NCBI GenBank assembly: GCA_030748215.1
Contig: JASMMK010000015.1
Span: 1-64,000 of the forward strand
Source: Candidatus Scalindua sp.
GTDB lineage: Bacteria > Planctomycetota > Brocadiia > Brocadiales > Scalinduaceae
Direction of reading: 5' to 3'
Length of the DNA stretch: 64,000 nt
A model generated the notes under the pieces. It was not told the origin of the DNA. It saw only the letters and a program-made list of their open reading frames with translations, and ran no database searches. Positions within the stretch are counted from its first letter, which is position 1. Every line of letters starts with the position of its first letter. The position numbers and the translations under genes were made by a program. Below, piece by piece: positions 34,251-44,100 of this stretch.

Positions 34251-36473
34251 ATGGCAAAACGGAATAAAGGTAAAAAAGCCAGAAAAGCTAACAGAAAAAA
34301 GGCCAGGGAAAAGGAAGCAGCAAGAACTGCTGAAACTGACGCTGCAGCAAGCGAACCTGCAGTTGAGAAAGATGAAATCCCTTCTGGCATTGAGCACCTT
34401 TTGCAGAAAGCAGACGACACCCAAACCGATAAACCGGTAGATAGTCCAGGAGAAGTAGATGTTGAAAAGGCTGAAGCTTCTCAGACAGATGACCGGTCAG
34501 GTGATATAACTGAAGCAATTCTCGATGCTGCTGCTGAGACAGAGAGGATTGAGGAGGGGGAGGATGAAGTAAAAGGATCACAGGTTGCAGACGAGCAAAC
34601 GGATATCGTAGTCGAAGCTGAAGACTCTGGCACGGAAGAGAGCCTAAATCAGGAGACAGAGGAGACACAAACAGATGAGATAACGGATGAAGTGTCCGGA
34701 TCTGTTGCAGAAGACACTGTTGATGCAGAAAATCCGACTGAGATGGATGTTGAAAGCACTAATACTGAACTTCTTGCTGAGGGTTTGGAAGCCTCACAGA
34801 CAGAAGACCAGACGGGTGATATAACTGAAGCTATTCTCGAAACTGCAGTTGAGACAGAGAGGATTGAGGAGGAGGAAGTAAAAGAATCACAGGCTGCAGA
34901 CGAGCAAGCGGATGACGTGTCTGGATCTGTTGCCAAGGAATCTGTTGATGCTGCAGAACAGACTGAGGAAATTGATAACCATCAAACAGACAAACAAGAT
35001 GACAAGCCAACTGAGAAGGATGCTGAAAGCACTTATACTGAAATTATCACTGGGGGTTTGGATGCTCAACAGACAGATGACCAGACGGGTGATATAACTG
35101 AAGCAATTCTCGAAGCTGCAGCTGAGACAGAGAGGGTTGAGGAGGAGGAAGTAAAAGGATCACAGGTTGCAGATGAGCAAGTGGATATTGTAGTTGAAGC
35201 TGAGGACTCTGACACAGAAGAGAGTCTACAACAGGAGACAGAGGAGGCACAGACAGATGAGTTAACGGATGACGTGTCTGGGTCGGTTGCTGAAGACTCA
35301 GTTGATGCAGAAGATCCAGCAGAGAAAATAGATGATACTAAGACAGTAGATCAGTCAGGGGATGTAAATGAGGATTCTGATACCATAGAAAGCAGTCTGG
35401 AGGAAACAGATGACACTCCGGCGGGCGAAGATATTGAAGCTGTTCCAGCAGAAAAGCTTGCGGAGGGTGTAGAAGGTTTGCAGGCCGAAGGCGAGCAGGC
35501 GGACACCGTTGCTGAAGCCGAGGATTCAAAGCCAGAAGATAGTCCAAGTCAGGAGGCAGAGGAGACACAAACAGACGAGTTAACGGACGACGTGTCTGAA
35601 CCTACTGCTGAAGAGATGATTACTGAAGACTCTTCTGAAAGCAAACCGATTGTAGGTCGTATTAAAAAGCTTTTGTCTGGTAAGAGCGAGTCAATTGTAG
35701 ATCGCATTAAGGAGCGTTTGTCTGGGATAATTAGTATTGGTAGTAAGTCTGGTGATCCTACTGAGGAAGGAACAGAAAACCATGTTGAGACAGAAGAACT
35801 TACAGAGGAAACAGACGACATCCATACTGATGAGCAGGAAGAAGAGGTCGTTGAGGCTGTCAGTGAAACCCCTGAATCTATTGAAAACGTTACTGAAGAG
35901 GTAGACGACACCCTGACTGATGAGCGAGTGGATGTCACAGATGAGGAAGATGACGAGAGCTCTGAGGTTATTCATACCGAGGAAACAGACGACACACAAA
36001 CAGACAACCAGGAGGTTTCTGCGACAGAGGCTAATATTGAAGATATTGATGATGAGGTTCAAACGGCAGTTTATAATGAAAGCAAACCACCTCGTACTAA
36101 AAAGACTGGTATCATAATATCCACCTTCATTGTTATCGCAGCGGTTATATTGTTATTAGTTGCGTCTGTCGAAAGAAGATCTGCTAAAGAAGCTCTTGTA
36201 CAGGTCAGCAAGGTAGCTGAGTCTATAAAACAGATGCGAGGCGAAACATTAAAGGATAGAGAACAGGTTATCCATTCTCAAATAGAGGGTAGAGAACTTG
36301 TAATTGATGCATTATCATTGACACGAAATGGCTTAGAGCTGGAACGTGCCAATTCTGATGAGGTAGAAGTAAAGAGAATCATTGGTGTTTTCATAAGCGA
36401 TATTGATGAGCGTATTACAGAAATTAAAGGTAATATTGAACTCTTAAGAGATAAATTAAAAGAAGTCGATTGA
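34251..36473 (+). CDS. Highly acidic repeat protein with C-terminal membrane anchor
   Basis: No family is recognised. The 740-residue protein starts with a strongly basic tail (MAKRNKGKKARKANRKKARE), then has about 600 residues rich in Glu, Asp, Thr and Ser. Within this are tandem blocks containing (Q/S)QTDDQ(S/T)GDITEAIL(E/D)AA and ADEQ, SGSVAEDSVDAE and ETQTDE motifs. Two related short helices (VGRIKKLLSGKSES, VDRIKERLSG) precede a single transmembrane segment at about residue 615-640 (GIIISTFIVIAAVILLLVASV). A ~110-residue charged coiled-coil follows. Most of the chain is probably disordered. The N-terminal-in orientation is implied by the basic start. There is no clear Shine-Dalgarno sequence before ATG 34251. 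It could be an envelope or organelle-membrane tether. Confidence 0.82.
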   Translation: MAKRNKGKKARKANRKKAREKEAARTAETDAAASEPAVEKDEIPSGIEHLLQKADDTQTDKPVDSPGEVDVEKAEASQTDDRSGDITEAILDAAAETERIEEGEDEVKGSQVADEQTDIVVEAEDSGTEESLNQETEETQTDEITDEVSGSVAEDTVDAENPTEMDVESTNTELLAEGLEASQTEDQTGDITEAILETAVETERIEEEEVKESQAADEQADDVSGSVAKESVDAAEQTEEIDNHQTDKQDDKPTEKDAESTYTEIITGGLDAQQTDDQTGDITEAILEAAAETERVEEEEVKGSQVADEQVDIVVEAEDSDTEESLQQETEEAQTDELTDDVSGSVAEDSVDAEDPAEKIDDTKTVDQSGDVNEDSDTIESSLEETDDTPAGEDIEAVPAEKLAEGVEGLQAEGEQADTVAEAEDSKPEDSPSQEAEETQTDELTDDVSEPTAEEMITEDSSESKPIVGRIKKLLSGKSESIVDRIKERLSGIISIGSKSGDPTEEGTENHVETEELTEETDDIHTDEQEEEVVEAVSETPESIENVTEEVDDTLTDERVDVTDEEDDESSEVIHTEETDDTQTDNQEVSATEANIEDIDDEVQTAVYNESKPPRTKKTGIIISTFIVIAAVILLLVASVERRSAKEALVQVSKVAESIKQMRGETLKDREQVIHSQIEGRELVIDALSLTRNGLELERANSDEVEVKRIIGVFISDIDERITEIKGNIELLRDKLKEVD
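34482..35148 (+). repeat. Long tandem repeats inside the acidic-protein gene
   Basis: A ~78-base unit starting CAGACAGA(T/A)GACC recurs at 34482, 34797 and 35070, i.e. at distances of 315 and 273 bases. Sequences between the units are also related (CAGGTTGCAGA(C/T)GAGCAA at three places). The repeats keep frame and are close in DNA sequence, so unit number could vary between strains. Confidence 0.8.
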
Positions 36474-36701
36474 TATCCTGCTGCCTTTTTAAATCACCCC
36501 TAAATCTTACCTATAAAATCACTTAAACAGATAAAAGAGCTTTTTGTAATCCATTCAATAGCTTCTAACATTTCCATTCTCTGCTTGTCATGTTATTTTG
36601 TCCAAATATTGACATAGTTCTGCCAAATTTTCAAATTTTTTACTAAAGACTATTGCAAATGTGTCGATAATACTAGGAACTGAAACCTTCAGGAGTTTTC
36701 T

Positions 36702-37097
36702 ATGTATGATCATGCTGAAAAAAGAAAATATATAAGGATTGAAAAGCCATATATGGCAAGGTTTAGAGTTAAACCATATGAGAATCCTGGTGCGGCTTCA
36801 ACAGAATGGGATATGGTTGCCGTTAATGATCTGGGGGCTGGAGGAGTTTTCTTTAATGCCAGCAATGATTTGAAGATTGGTACAATTTTAAATCTGAAGA
36901 TTGGGTTTTCGACAACCACTCCATCAATAAAATGTGATGGGATAGTTACTCGCGTGATAAATCATCCAGACACTTCCATTTTTGGTGTTGCAGCAGCTTT
37001 TACAAAAATTGATGAACATATGAAAGAGATGATTAACAAAGTAGCTGGGTTAGGTTATAAGATGAGCACTCCGGCAGTTATGTCTCTTGCTTCTTAA
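36702..37097 (+). CDS. PilZ-domain protein
   Basis: PilZ domains bind cyclic di-GMP. This 131-residue single-domain protein shows the N-terminal arginine motif (KRKYIRIEKP, near residues 8-17) and the second motif in DLGAGGVFF (D/N-x-S/G-x-x-G), although serine in D-x-S-x-x-G is Gly here, so binding may be weaker. Strands KIGTILNLKIGF and GVAAAFTKI follow the fold. AGGAG precedes the ATG by six bases. It is a stand-alone gene between the acidic repeat protein and a small unknown; its effector partner is unknown. Confidence 0.88.
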   Translation: MYDHAEKRKYIRIEKPYMARFRVKPYENPGAASTEWDMVAVNDLGAGGVFFNASNDLKIGTILNLKIGFSTTTPSIKCDGIVTRVINHPDTSIFGVAAAFTKIDEHMKEMINKVAGLGYKMSTPAVMSLAS

Positions 37098-37271
37098 TCT
37101 ATACTCTTTATTCATAACATGCAAGTTCAGTAGATGGAAATAGCGAAGATAACATCCTTTGCTATGAAGTGTTTTTTGAAACTGATTTATTTCCTAAAGT
37201 TTTTCTCAAAAGATCCGATACTAGAAGCATACTGTTTTATAAAAGAATAGTCTGATAAAAGGAGTTTTAAT

Positions 37272-37487
37272 ATGAAAATCAATAGAATCCTTCCTCACTT
37301 CTTTACAACTGATATTCGTGATGAGGAGACAACTCAAAAACACGAAAAGTCATTTGAAGAAATTCTCAGGGAGGAACAAGAAAAACTCATGCGGTTAATA
37401 TCAGAGGCAGAGAATACTGAAAATATGGAACAGTTTTACCGTCCACTTAATCCAAGAATGGTAAATGATCTGTTCTCTGAAGAGTAG
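37272..37487 (+). CDS. Small hypothetical protein
   Basis: The 71-residue product is acidic and helical (HEKSFEEILREEQEKLMRLISEAENTE region) with no signal peptide. It is supported by a good AAAAGGAG ribosome binding site at about 37258-37265 and by a coding-like composition. I do not recognise a family. It is followed by a 375-base gap, so it probably forms a single-gene or PilZ-linked unit. Confidence 0.6.
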   Translation: MKINRILPHFFTTDIRDEETTQKHEKSFEEILREEQEKLMRLISEAENTENMEQFYRPLNPRMVNDLFSEE

Positions 37488-37862
37488 CTTCTCTTAAAAT
37501 TACACAGTATACATTTACCCTCTTCTTCCTTAATTCCAGATAATCACGTCTTTTAACGCTGTCTTTTTAAAACAGTTACTATTCGCTGAAACCACGTAAA
37601 TGAATTGCACCAAATTCACTTCTTCATTGAGAACACCTTAATCCTGCTCATTCTGATGCATTGTTTTTATTATTGTACTTGTCCTGATCAGTTAGATTTT
37701 CATTTCGCTTCGCCACATTCAAAAGGAAATTCCAGTCGTACTATTCAGATAGGTAAACCGATAATGACTTATTAGCAACTAATTTATACTTGAAATAGGT
37801 ATAAAATGGATGTATCTTTTTATGTTATCGGAATTTAACTAATTTAAACACAGGAGCTGTTC
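37488..37862. other. Intergenic gap upstream of the AsmA-like gene
   Basis: These 375 bases hold no recognisable gene. AT-rich sequence at about 37770-37850 (including TTATACTTGAAATAGGTATAAAAT) is a likely promoter area, but I cannot assign motifs with confidence. Confidence 0.4.
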
Positions 37863-40595
37863 TTGGTAAAATCTAAAGTTTTACTGATTTTAATTATAGT
37901 ATTTTCTGTTGTCGGGTGCCTTCTTATAGGTGGATATGTAACCCTGAAAATTCTTACATCAGATAAGGCAATTAAAATAAAGATTACGAGTACGTTAGAA
38001 GATTATACCGGTGGCAAGGTGGATATCGAGAATGCTCATTTCGATTTTTCCAAAGGAATCACTTTAAACAATTTCAAGTTTGAAGGGAAGGATGCAGAAA
38101 AATTACGTATTGAGATCGAAAAGATTTTTATAAGATATGAACCTCTGGCTCTGTTGAGAGGAGAGATTCTAATCAACAGTGTTATGATATTTTCTCCCGA
38201 ACTGTTTTTACTTAGACAAAAGGGTGCAATATGGAAATTTATCAGTGGCGTTAAGGCATATCTGGATCATGCAAATATAAGTTACCCGACAGAGCATCTT
38301 AGGGGTGGGGTTGTTGTCAAGTCTGCTAATGTTCACGTGTTTGATGAGGAAATATTCAGGGGAGGTGTTTTAGATATAGAAAATCTGGATCTGTTTGGGC
38401 AGTATTTTGGAGGTTCTTTAAGGGATATAAATATTAAAGGTGCCGTACATGAAGGATTTTGGAAGGGGTTCGAGCTTATAGTTGATACAAATTTCGCTAC
38501 TCCTGAACTAAAGGTAGTGGCCAGTCTTAAAGACGAAACAATGACTGAGGAACTTATGAAGGAGTTGCCGGTAATTGGAGAGAAATTTTGGAAAGAGTAT
38601 TCACCTGAAGGTAAGTTTGATTTCGATTGTACTCTTGATTTTGACAACAAGGACGGTAAGGAAAAACTGGACTATTTATTGGTTCTTGATATAGCAGATG
38701 GCAAAACAAGATACGTAAAATGGCCGTTTTTAGTAAAGCACGTTAACGGTAAATTGGAGTTTTCCAGAGAAGGTGTGTTTTTAAGGAGCGTCAGGGGGGA
38801 CGTTCAGAATGAGGGACAGCATGCTCATGGGGAAATTGATGCATTCTTTGGTGTTGGTAATGCAAGAAAAAGTATCAACCTGAGCATACCAAACTTTAAT
38901 ATCACGGAAACACTCCTGAAGATGATACCTAATGTAGGAGAAAAGGTATGGAATGATTATCATCCAAAGGGCAGCATAGACTTAACAGTACATTATGAAA
39001 GCAATGAAGACGACTCTGTTGTCGATTATTCAGCTAAAGCATCATGTAAAGGGGTTGATGCTGAAAATCCATTCGTTCCTTACAACATATCCAATATTAT
39101 GGGACTTTTGGAAATTGACGGCAAAAATGTCTATCTCAAAAACCTGAGTGGTTATTTTTTAAACGGATCCAAAACCCACCATTCCATGATTGATGGAATA
39201 ATAAATCTGAAAAGTAAAGAAAAGAGTATTACGGTTTCAATCCCGAATCTGGATATGACAGAAGATGTTGTTAAGAATATTCCAAAAACTGGAGCAGATA
39301 TATGGTCTAAATATAAACCTACTGGTCAGGTTGGTCTCTTGCTGAATTATAAGGGTTTTGCAGATAGCAGTAAGGACGAATATGTTATTACCGTTGACGG
39401 TAAGGGAAACAAGGTTGAATACACTGATTTGTCAATTGAGCTGGTAGATGTTATTGGCAGAGTCATAGTCAGTAGAGACGATGTTAAATTGAAAAATATG
39501 CGTGGCTATATAGTTAATGGTAATCAACTTGCCCGTACGGTGTGCGACGGTGTGTATATACTGAGATCTAAAGACAAGAAAACACTATTTAATGCTCTTG
39601 ATCTACAGGTAACTCAGGAATTTATGGATAAATTTCCAGAAATACTCAAAAAGGACTGGCTTAAGATTGAACCTGTTGGCTGGGTAAGTGTACACCTCAG
39701 TGATGATGTGAACGAGGCGGAGGCGAAGGATATACACTCAATCATCGTTGATGGTAAAGGGTGTGGGGTTAGGCTTATTAACTTTCCCATCGCAATGTTA
39801 GAGTTGGAAGGAAGATTAAGTGTTGATGCAGAGAAACTGGCGTGCAGAAAGTTTACAGGAGTGTACTGTGGTGGAAGATTCACTGGTTCGATAGAAGTGG
39901 ACAGGGCATCTCCTGATGGGGAATACTCCGGAAAATTCAGTTTTGATAAAGTATCTTTACAGGAAGCGGTGTCGAGCTTTACAAAAAACTATCATGATAT
40001 GTCAGGGGTATGTGAAGGAGTAATTGAAATCCAGGGTAAGGGTGCTGGTATGGAGAATTTTTCTGCCAAAGGAAAAGCTAAGCTGAGAGATGGTTACCTT
40101 TCTGAGGTTCCTGCAGTATTGAGCATTTTAAAACTTTTGAGTGTGTCATTGCCCAATAAAGAGTCATTTCACACTGCAGATGTAAAGTATACAATAAGTG
40201 ATAAAAAAATAAATGTTGAAGAGTTGGAGGTGTTTAGTGATTCCATTGAATTAGGTTGTATTGGGACCGTAGGTTTTGATGGTGCTCTTGACTTAACTGT
40301 AGTTGCAGGTTTAAGTGAAGAGACCTTTTCCCAGATACCTTTTGTAGGTAAATTAATGGATTTTGTGGTAGGTGGTATCAGAAAGAAACTAACAAAAGTT
40401 CAAGTAACCGGTACAATCTCAAATCCAGTGACTACAATGATTGGACTGAAGCCATTTACTTATCCTATAACAAGTATTATCGAGGTGTTATCTGGCACCA
40501 AGAAACGTAATAATGAAGATAATGGAGATAATGAAGAGGGAAATACTGAGACAAAGGCTGATAAGAAAACAAAGAATCGGGCACGCAAGCGTTAG
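37863..40595 (+). CDS. AsmA-like inner-membrane/periplasmic protein
   Basis: The 910-residue protein starts with TTG at 37863, nine bases after AGGAG. It has an N-terminal membrane helix (about residues 5-28) and then a very long beta-rich periplasmic part. The early segment (LEDYTGGKVDIENAHFDFSKGITLNNFKFEG) and the C-terminal portion (VEVDRASPDGEYSGKFSFDKVSLQEAV, YLSEVPAVLSILKLLSV, ELGCIGTVGFDGALDLTVVAG) fit AsmA/TamB-like proteins, which form lipid-transport bridges between membranes. An internal duplication is visible: near-repeats such as IPNFNITETLLKMIPNVGEKVWNDYHPKG and the later IPNLDMTEDVVKNIPKTGADIWSKYKPTG. The last ~50 residues are highly charged. With the mla-like genes this adds a second lipid-transport candidate to the window. 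Confidence 0.82.
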   Translation: MVKSKVLLILIIVFSVVGCLLIGGYVTLKILTSDKAIKIKITSTLEDYTGGKVDIENAHFDFSKGITLNNFKFEGKDAEKLRIEIEKIFIRYEPLALLRGEILINSVMIFSPELFLLRQKGAIWKFISGVKAYLDHANISYPTEHLRGGVVVKSANVHVFDEEIFRGGVLDIENLDLFGQYFGGSLRDINIKGAVHEGFWKGFELIVDTNFATPELKVVASLKDETMTEELMKELPVIGEKFWKEYSPEGKFDFDCTLDFDNKDGKEKLDYLLVLDIADGKTRYVKWPFLVKHVNGKLEFSREGVFLRSVRGDVQNEGQHAHGEIDAFFGVGNARKSINLSIPNFNITETLLKMIPNVGEKVWNDYHPKGSIDLTVHYESNEDDSVVDYSAKASCKGVDAENPFVPYNISNIMGLLEIDGKNVYLKNLSGYFLNGSKTHHSMIDGIINLKSKEKSITVSIPNLDMTEDVVKNIPKTGADIWSKYKPTGQVGLLLNYKGFADSSKDEYVITVDGKGNKVEYTDLSIELVDVIGRVIVSRDDVKLKNMRGYIVNGNQLARTVCDGVYILRSKDKKTLFNALDLQVTQEFMDKFPEILKKDWLKIEPVGWVSVHLSDDVNEAEAKDIHSIIVDGKGCGVRLINFPIAMLELEGRLSVDAEKLACRKFTGVYCGGRFTGSIEVDRASPDGEYSGKFSFDKVSLQEAVSSFTKNYHDMSGVCEGVIEIQGKGAGMENFSAKGKAKLRDGYLSEVPAVLSILKLLSVSLPNKESFHTADVKYTISDKKINVEELEVFSDSIELGCIGTVGFDGALDLTVVAGLSEETFSQIPFVGKLMDFVVGGIRKKLTKVQVTGTISNPVTTMIGLKPFTYPITSIIEVLSGTKKRNNEDNGDNEEGNTETKADKKTKNRARKR

Positions 40596-40798
40596 ATAAA
40601 GATTTTCTTGCATGAAACTGAATAATTGTGACTAGGCATATCATTTGGTAGTAATCATTTTTATCTTGTTGGCATAACAAGGATACAGCCAAAAAATTGA
40701 TGTTTACTAGCCTGTTAATAGTGTATAATAAACTTTTTTTAGATATTTGAAGAACCTAAAGCCTTTTGTTTTGGTAGACAAATGGTTAAGATTGAGCA

Positions 40799-42676
40799 AT
40801 GGACCAACAAAAGATGGACCAACAAAAGAAAGAACCTACAAAAAAGCCGTTTAACCTTCAGATTTGGTATATTCTCATCGCGGCCTTTCTCTTTATGAGT
40901 ATGTCCTCATACCTGTTTAACCCCGCAGGCGAAAATATATCTTATAGTGAGTTTAAGAGTTTGGTTAGAGATGGCAGGGTTGAAACATGCCAGATTACAT
41001 CCAGTCTTGTAAAAGGGACTCTCAGATCAGAAGACTTGAGATCCGGAAAAAAGCAAACCTTTGTTACTGCAAGAGTTGATGATCCTGAACTCGTCAAAGA
41101 GCTTGAAGCCCAGGGTGTTCAATATGCAGGAAACTATGAAAATACATGGTTGCAGCAGTTCCTGTTTACATGGATTTTACCTATAGGTATTTTCTTTCTC
41201 ATATGGCGTTTTATCTTCAAAAAAATGGGAGGTACAACAGGCAGTATAATGTCATTTGGAAAGAGTAAAGGAAGAGTATATGCCCAGGAAGATTTGAAGT
41301 TTTCCTTTGAAGATGTTGCGGGTATAGACGAAGCTAAGGAAGAATTGCAGGAAGTAGTGGAATTTCTTAAAACACCTCATAAGTTTACGAAGTTGGGAGG
41401 AAGAATTCCTAAAGGCGTACTTCTGGTTGGTGCTCCTGGGACTGGCAAAACGCTTCTGGCAAAGGCTGTTGCCGGAGAGGCGGGAGTGCCGTTCTTCAGT
41501 ATCAGCGGTTCAGAATTTGTTGAAATGTTCGTAGGTGTTGGAGCGTCCAGAGTAAGAGATATGTTTGGTCAGGCCGTTCAAAAGGCACCATGTATAATTT
41601 TTATTGATGAACTTGACGCAATAGGGAAGACGAGAGGTGCGAATCCTGTTGGCGGGCATGACGAAAGGGAGCAAACACTGAATCAGTTGCTCGTGGAGAT
41701 GGATGGTTTCGGTACAAATGCCGGTGTAATAATTATGAGTGCTACCAATCGCCCTGAAACACTTGATCCGGCACTGCTCAGACCTGGAAGATTTGATAGA
41801 CAGGTTGTTGTTGACAGACCTGATTTGCACGGGAGAGAGGCAATATTAGTAATTCACTCAAAAGATGTAAAACTTGACGAAAATGTAGAGCTTAAATCTA
41901 TTGCTGCAATGACGCCTGGTTTTGTCGGAGCTGACCTGGCAAACATAATAAATGAGGCAGCATTGCTGGCTGCCAGACGTAGCAAAGATGAAGTTAATAT
42001 GAGTGAAATTGAAGAAGCCATAGAGAGGGTTATGGCTGGGCTTGAAAAAAAGAAAAGGCTGATAAACAAGAAGGAAAAAGAAATTGTCGCATATCATGAA
42101 TGCGGACACGCACTGGTAGCATCATTCTTGACTACTACGGACAAGGTAAAGAAAATATCTATAATACCAAGAGGTGTCGCCGCATTAGGATATACCCTTC
42201 AGCTACCCACTGAAGATAGATATATGATGACCAAGGTCGAACTAATAGAACGAATCTGTGTTTATCTAGGTGGTAGAATTGCAGAAGAGATAATCTTTAA
42301 GGAGGTATCTACAGGGGCACAGAATGATCTTGAAAAAGCATCAGAGATAGCAAGGAGAATGGTAAAGTATTACGGTATGAGTGACAAGCTGGGAATTGTT
42401 ACTTTCGAGCCTGAGAATAAATCTGCTTATCTGGGTTTTAGTATGGGAGGCACTAAGGAATATAGTGAAGAAACGGCAAGGGAAATAGATATAGAGGTCA
42501 AGAGGATTATTGACGAGACTTACGCAAAAACCAGAGAAATTCTAGAGAATAAAAAATCGGTACTTATCAAGCTATCAAAAATACTGATAGAAAAAGAGGT
42601 CATAGAAGGGGAAGAATTAATTACCTTCCTCGATAATGAAGAAAATGGAATGACAGGCGAAACTAACGTTAACTAA
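40799..42676 (+). CDS. ftsH: ATP-dependent zinc metalloprotease FtsH
   Basis: FtsH is the membrane AAA protease that degrades misfolded membrane and regulatory proteins. The 625-residue chain has two N-terminal helices (about 22-40 and 118-138) flanking a small periplasmic domain. Walker A is GAPGTGKT (residues 211-218), Walker B is [12 protein letters not shown] and the zinc site is HECGH (433-437). The 15-base start region ATGGACCAACAAAAG is duplicated in tandem, so either of two ATGs (40799 or 40814) could be used. It is directly followed (one base) by an inactive-looking HtrA homologue, with which it must be cotranscribed. Confidence 0.97.
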   Translation: MDQQKMDQQKKEPTKKPFNLQIWYILIAAFLFMSMSSYLFNPAGENISYSEFKSLVRDGRVETCQITSSLVKGTLRSEDLRSGKKQTFVTARVDDPELVKELEAQGVQYAGNYENTWLQQFLFTWILPIGIFFLIWRFIFKKMGGTTGSIMSFGKSKGRVYAQEDLKFSFEDVAGIDEAKEELQEVVEFLKTPHKFTKLGGRIPKGVLLVGAPGTGKTLLAKAVAGEAGVPFFSISGSEFVEMFVGVGASRVRDMFGQAVQKAPCIIFIDELDAIGKTRGANPVGGHDEREQTLNQLLVEMDGFGTNAGVIIMSATNRPETLDPALLRPGRFDRQVVVDRPDLHGREAILVIHSKDVKLDENVELKSIAAMTPGFVGADLANIINEAALLAARRSKDEVNMSEIEEAIERVMAGLEKKKRLINKKEKEIVAYHECGHALVASFLTTTDKVKKISIIPRGVAALGYTLQLPTEDRYMMTKVELIERICVYLGGRIAEEIIFKEVSTGAQNDLEKASEIARRMVKYYGMSDKLGIVTFEPENKSAYLGFSMGGTKEYSEETAREIDIEVKRIIDETYAKTREILENKKSVLIKLSKILIEKEVIEGEELITFLDNEENGMTGETNVN

Positions 42677-42677
42677 T

Positions 42678-44027
42678 ATGATATTTTTACTAAGAAGCGG
42701 CAGATCTTTTCTCTTGATAATAAGTATACTTCTCCTTACGAGTTCATTTCCCCAAGATAGTTTTGCAAATAAAGTCCTTTCCGATACTTTTGTATCTATA
42801 GTTAAGAGTACAAAAACTTCTATTGTTAATATCCATACAACCAAAATACTAAAGGATAACACGCAACATAGAGGGTTCAGGATTAAAGAGCAGGGTTCCG
42901 GCGTCGTCTATAATGGTCAAGGATTCGTAGTTACAAACAAACATGTAGTAAAAGATGCCGGTGAAATTATCATCAGATTGCACAATGGGAGTGAGTATAA
43001 GGCGGAAGTTATTGGCACAGATGAAAGGTCAGGCATTGTTGTACTTAAGATCGATGCTGAGAATTTGACACCGGCCAAATTTGGCAACTCAGATTCTCTG
43101 GAGTTAGGGGAAATTGTTTTGGCAATTGGCAATCCCATTGGATTGGGACAGATAGTTACAAGCGGTATAATTAGCGCGAAAGGAACATCTAACTTACGGA
43201 TTACTGGATTTGAAGATTTTGTACAAACAGATGCTACCATTAATCAGAATAGCTACGGTGGTCCGCTTGTAAACATGAATGGAGAAGTAGTTGGTATCAG
43301 CACTCTTCCGCTAGAACAAACAGCCGGTTATTTTGGAATAAGCCTTGCTATTCCAATAAATGTGGTTAACAAAGCAGCTGAAGATCTGATTAAACACGGA
43401 AGGATCACCAGAGGCTGGTTAGGTGTAACAGCCCAGCCTGTTACCAGGGAATTACAAAAGGCTCTTGGACTTAAGAATAATCTGGGTGCCCTCGTAAGTG
43501 GTACAGAACCTGGCTCGTCAGCCGCAAATGCCGGTGTTAAGAGTGGCGATGTAATAATAAGATATAATGGCAAGAAGATTAATAATCTTCTGCATCTTAG
43601 AAGCCTCGTTAAAGGAACCGAAATAAACAAAGAGGTGGAGATAACGGTATTAAGAGATGGCCGGGAATTGATACTTAATACTGATATCCTGGAAGCAAAA
43701 AAATCTGAAACTAAAAGTAAAAATGATCTGTTTCGGAATCTGGGACTGGTTGTACAAAACCTTACCAGCAAACTATCCCTGAAATTAGGATATGAAGACG
43801 AAAAAGGTGCAATCATAACTAATGTACAGAAGGGAAGCCCTGCATCTAAGGCAGGGCTGATAAAGGGTGATCTTATAGTAGAGATTCAGCACAAGCCTGT
43901 TGCAAGTAGTGATGAACTATATCAGGCAATTTTGAGGATTCAAAATGAAGAGGATATACTGATGTTCATTAAACGTTCTGGCAAAGCGTCTAAATTTATA
44001 GTTTTAAAACAGAAGAAAGATGTCTGA
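42678..44027 (+). CDS. HtrA/DegP homologue with degenerate catalytic triad (pseudoprotease)
   Basis: The 449-residue protein has a signal peptide (cleavage near residue 30), a trypsin-like domain and two PDZ domains, as in DegP. His89 of the triad remains (VVTNKHVV). The catalytic Asp position is Gly119 (DERSGIVVLKI where DegP has PRSDIALIQI), and the Ser position is Tyr193 (INQNSYGGPLV for INxGNSGGxLV, same length). Two of three catalytic residues are thus replaced, while the fold motifs and PDZ domains look intact and the frame is open. It is best read as a non-proteolytic binding protein or chaperone. The start codon lies one base after the ftsH stop. Confidence 0.92.
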   Translation: MIFLLRSGRSFLLIISILLLTSSFPQDSFANKVLSDTFVSIVKSTKTSIVNIHTTKILKDNTQHRGFRIKEQGSGVVYNGQGFVVTNKHVVKDAGEIIIRLHNGSEYKAEVIGTDERSGIVVLKIDAENLTPAKFGNSDSLELGEIVLAIGNPIGLGQIVTSGIISAKGTSNLRITGFEDFVQTDATINQNSYGGPLVNMNGEVVGISTLPLEQTAGYFGISLAIPINVVNKAAEDLIKHGRITRGWLGVTAQPVTRELQKALGLKNNLGALVSGTEPGSSAANAGVKSGDVIIRYNGKKINNLLHLRSLVKGTEINKEVEITVLRDGRELILNTDILEAKKSETKSKNDLFRNLGLVVQNLTSKLSLKLGYEDEKGAIITNVQKGSPASKAGLIKGDLIVEIQHKPVASSDELYQAILRIQNEEDILMFIKRSGKASKFIVLKQKKDV

Positions 44028-44100
44028 TTTAAGTTTATCGTTTGCCATCATACAGTTGCAAAAACATTACATCATTTACACAATACATTCATAATAATAG

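Noticed and set aside
34482-35148. The repeats in the acidic gene as a CRISPR array or mobile-element array.
   Set aside because: Units are 273-315 bases apart, coding, in frame and imperfect; there are no uniform spacers or cas genes.
34288-35938. Long reverse-strand frames in the acidic repeat gene.
   Set aside because: They are the antisense of GAA/GAG/ACA-rich repeats and consist of low-complexity Ser, Leu and Gln strings.
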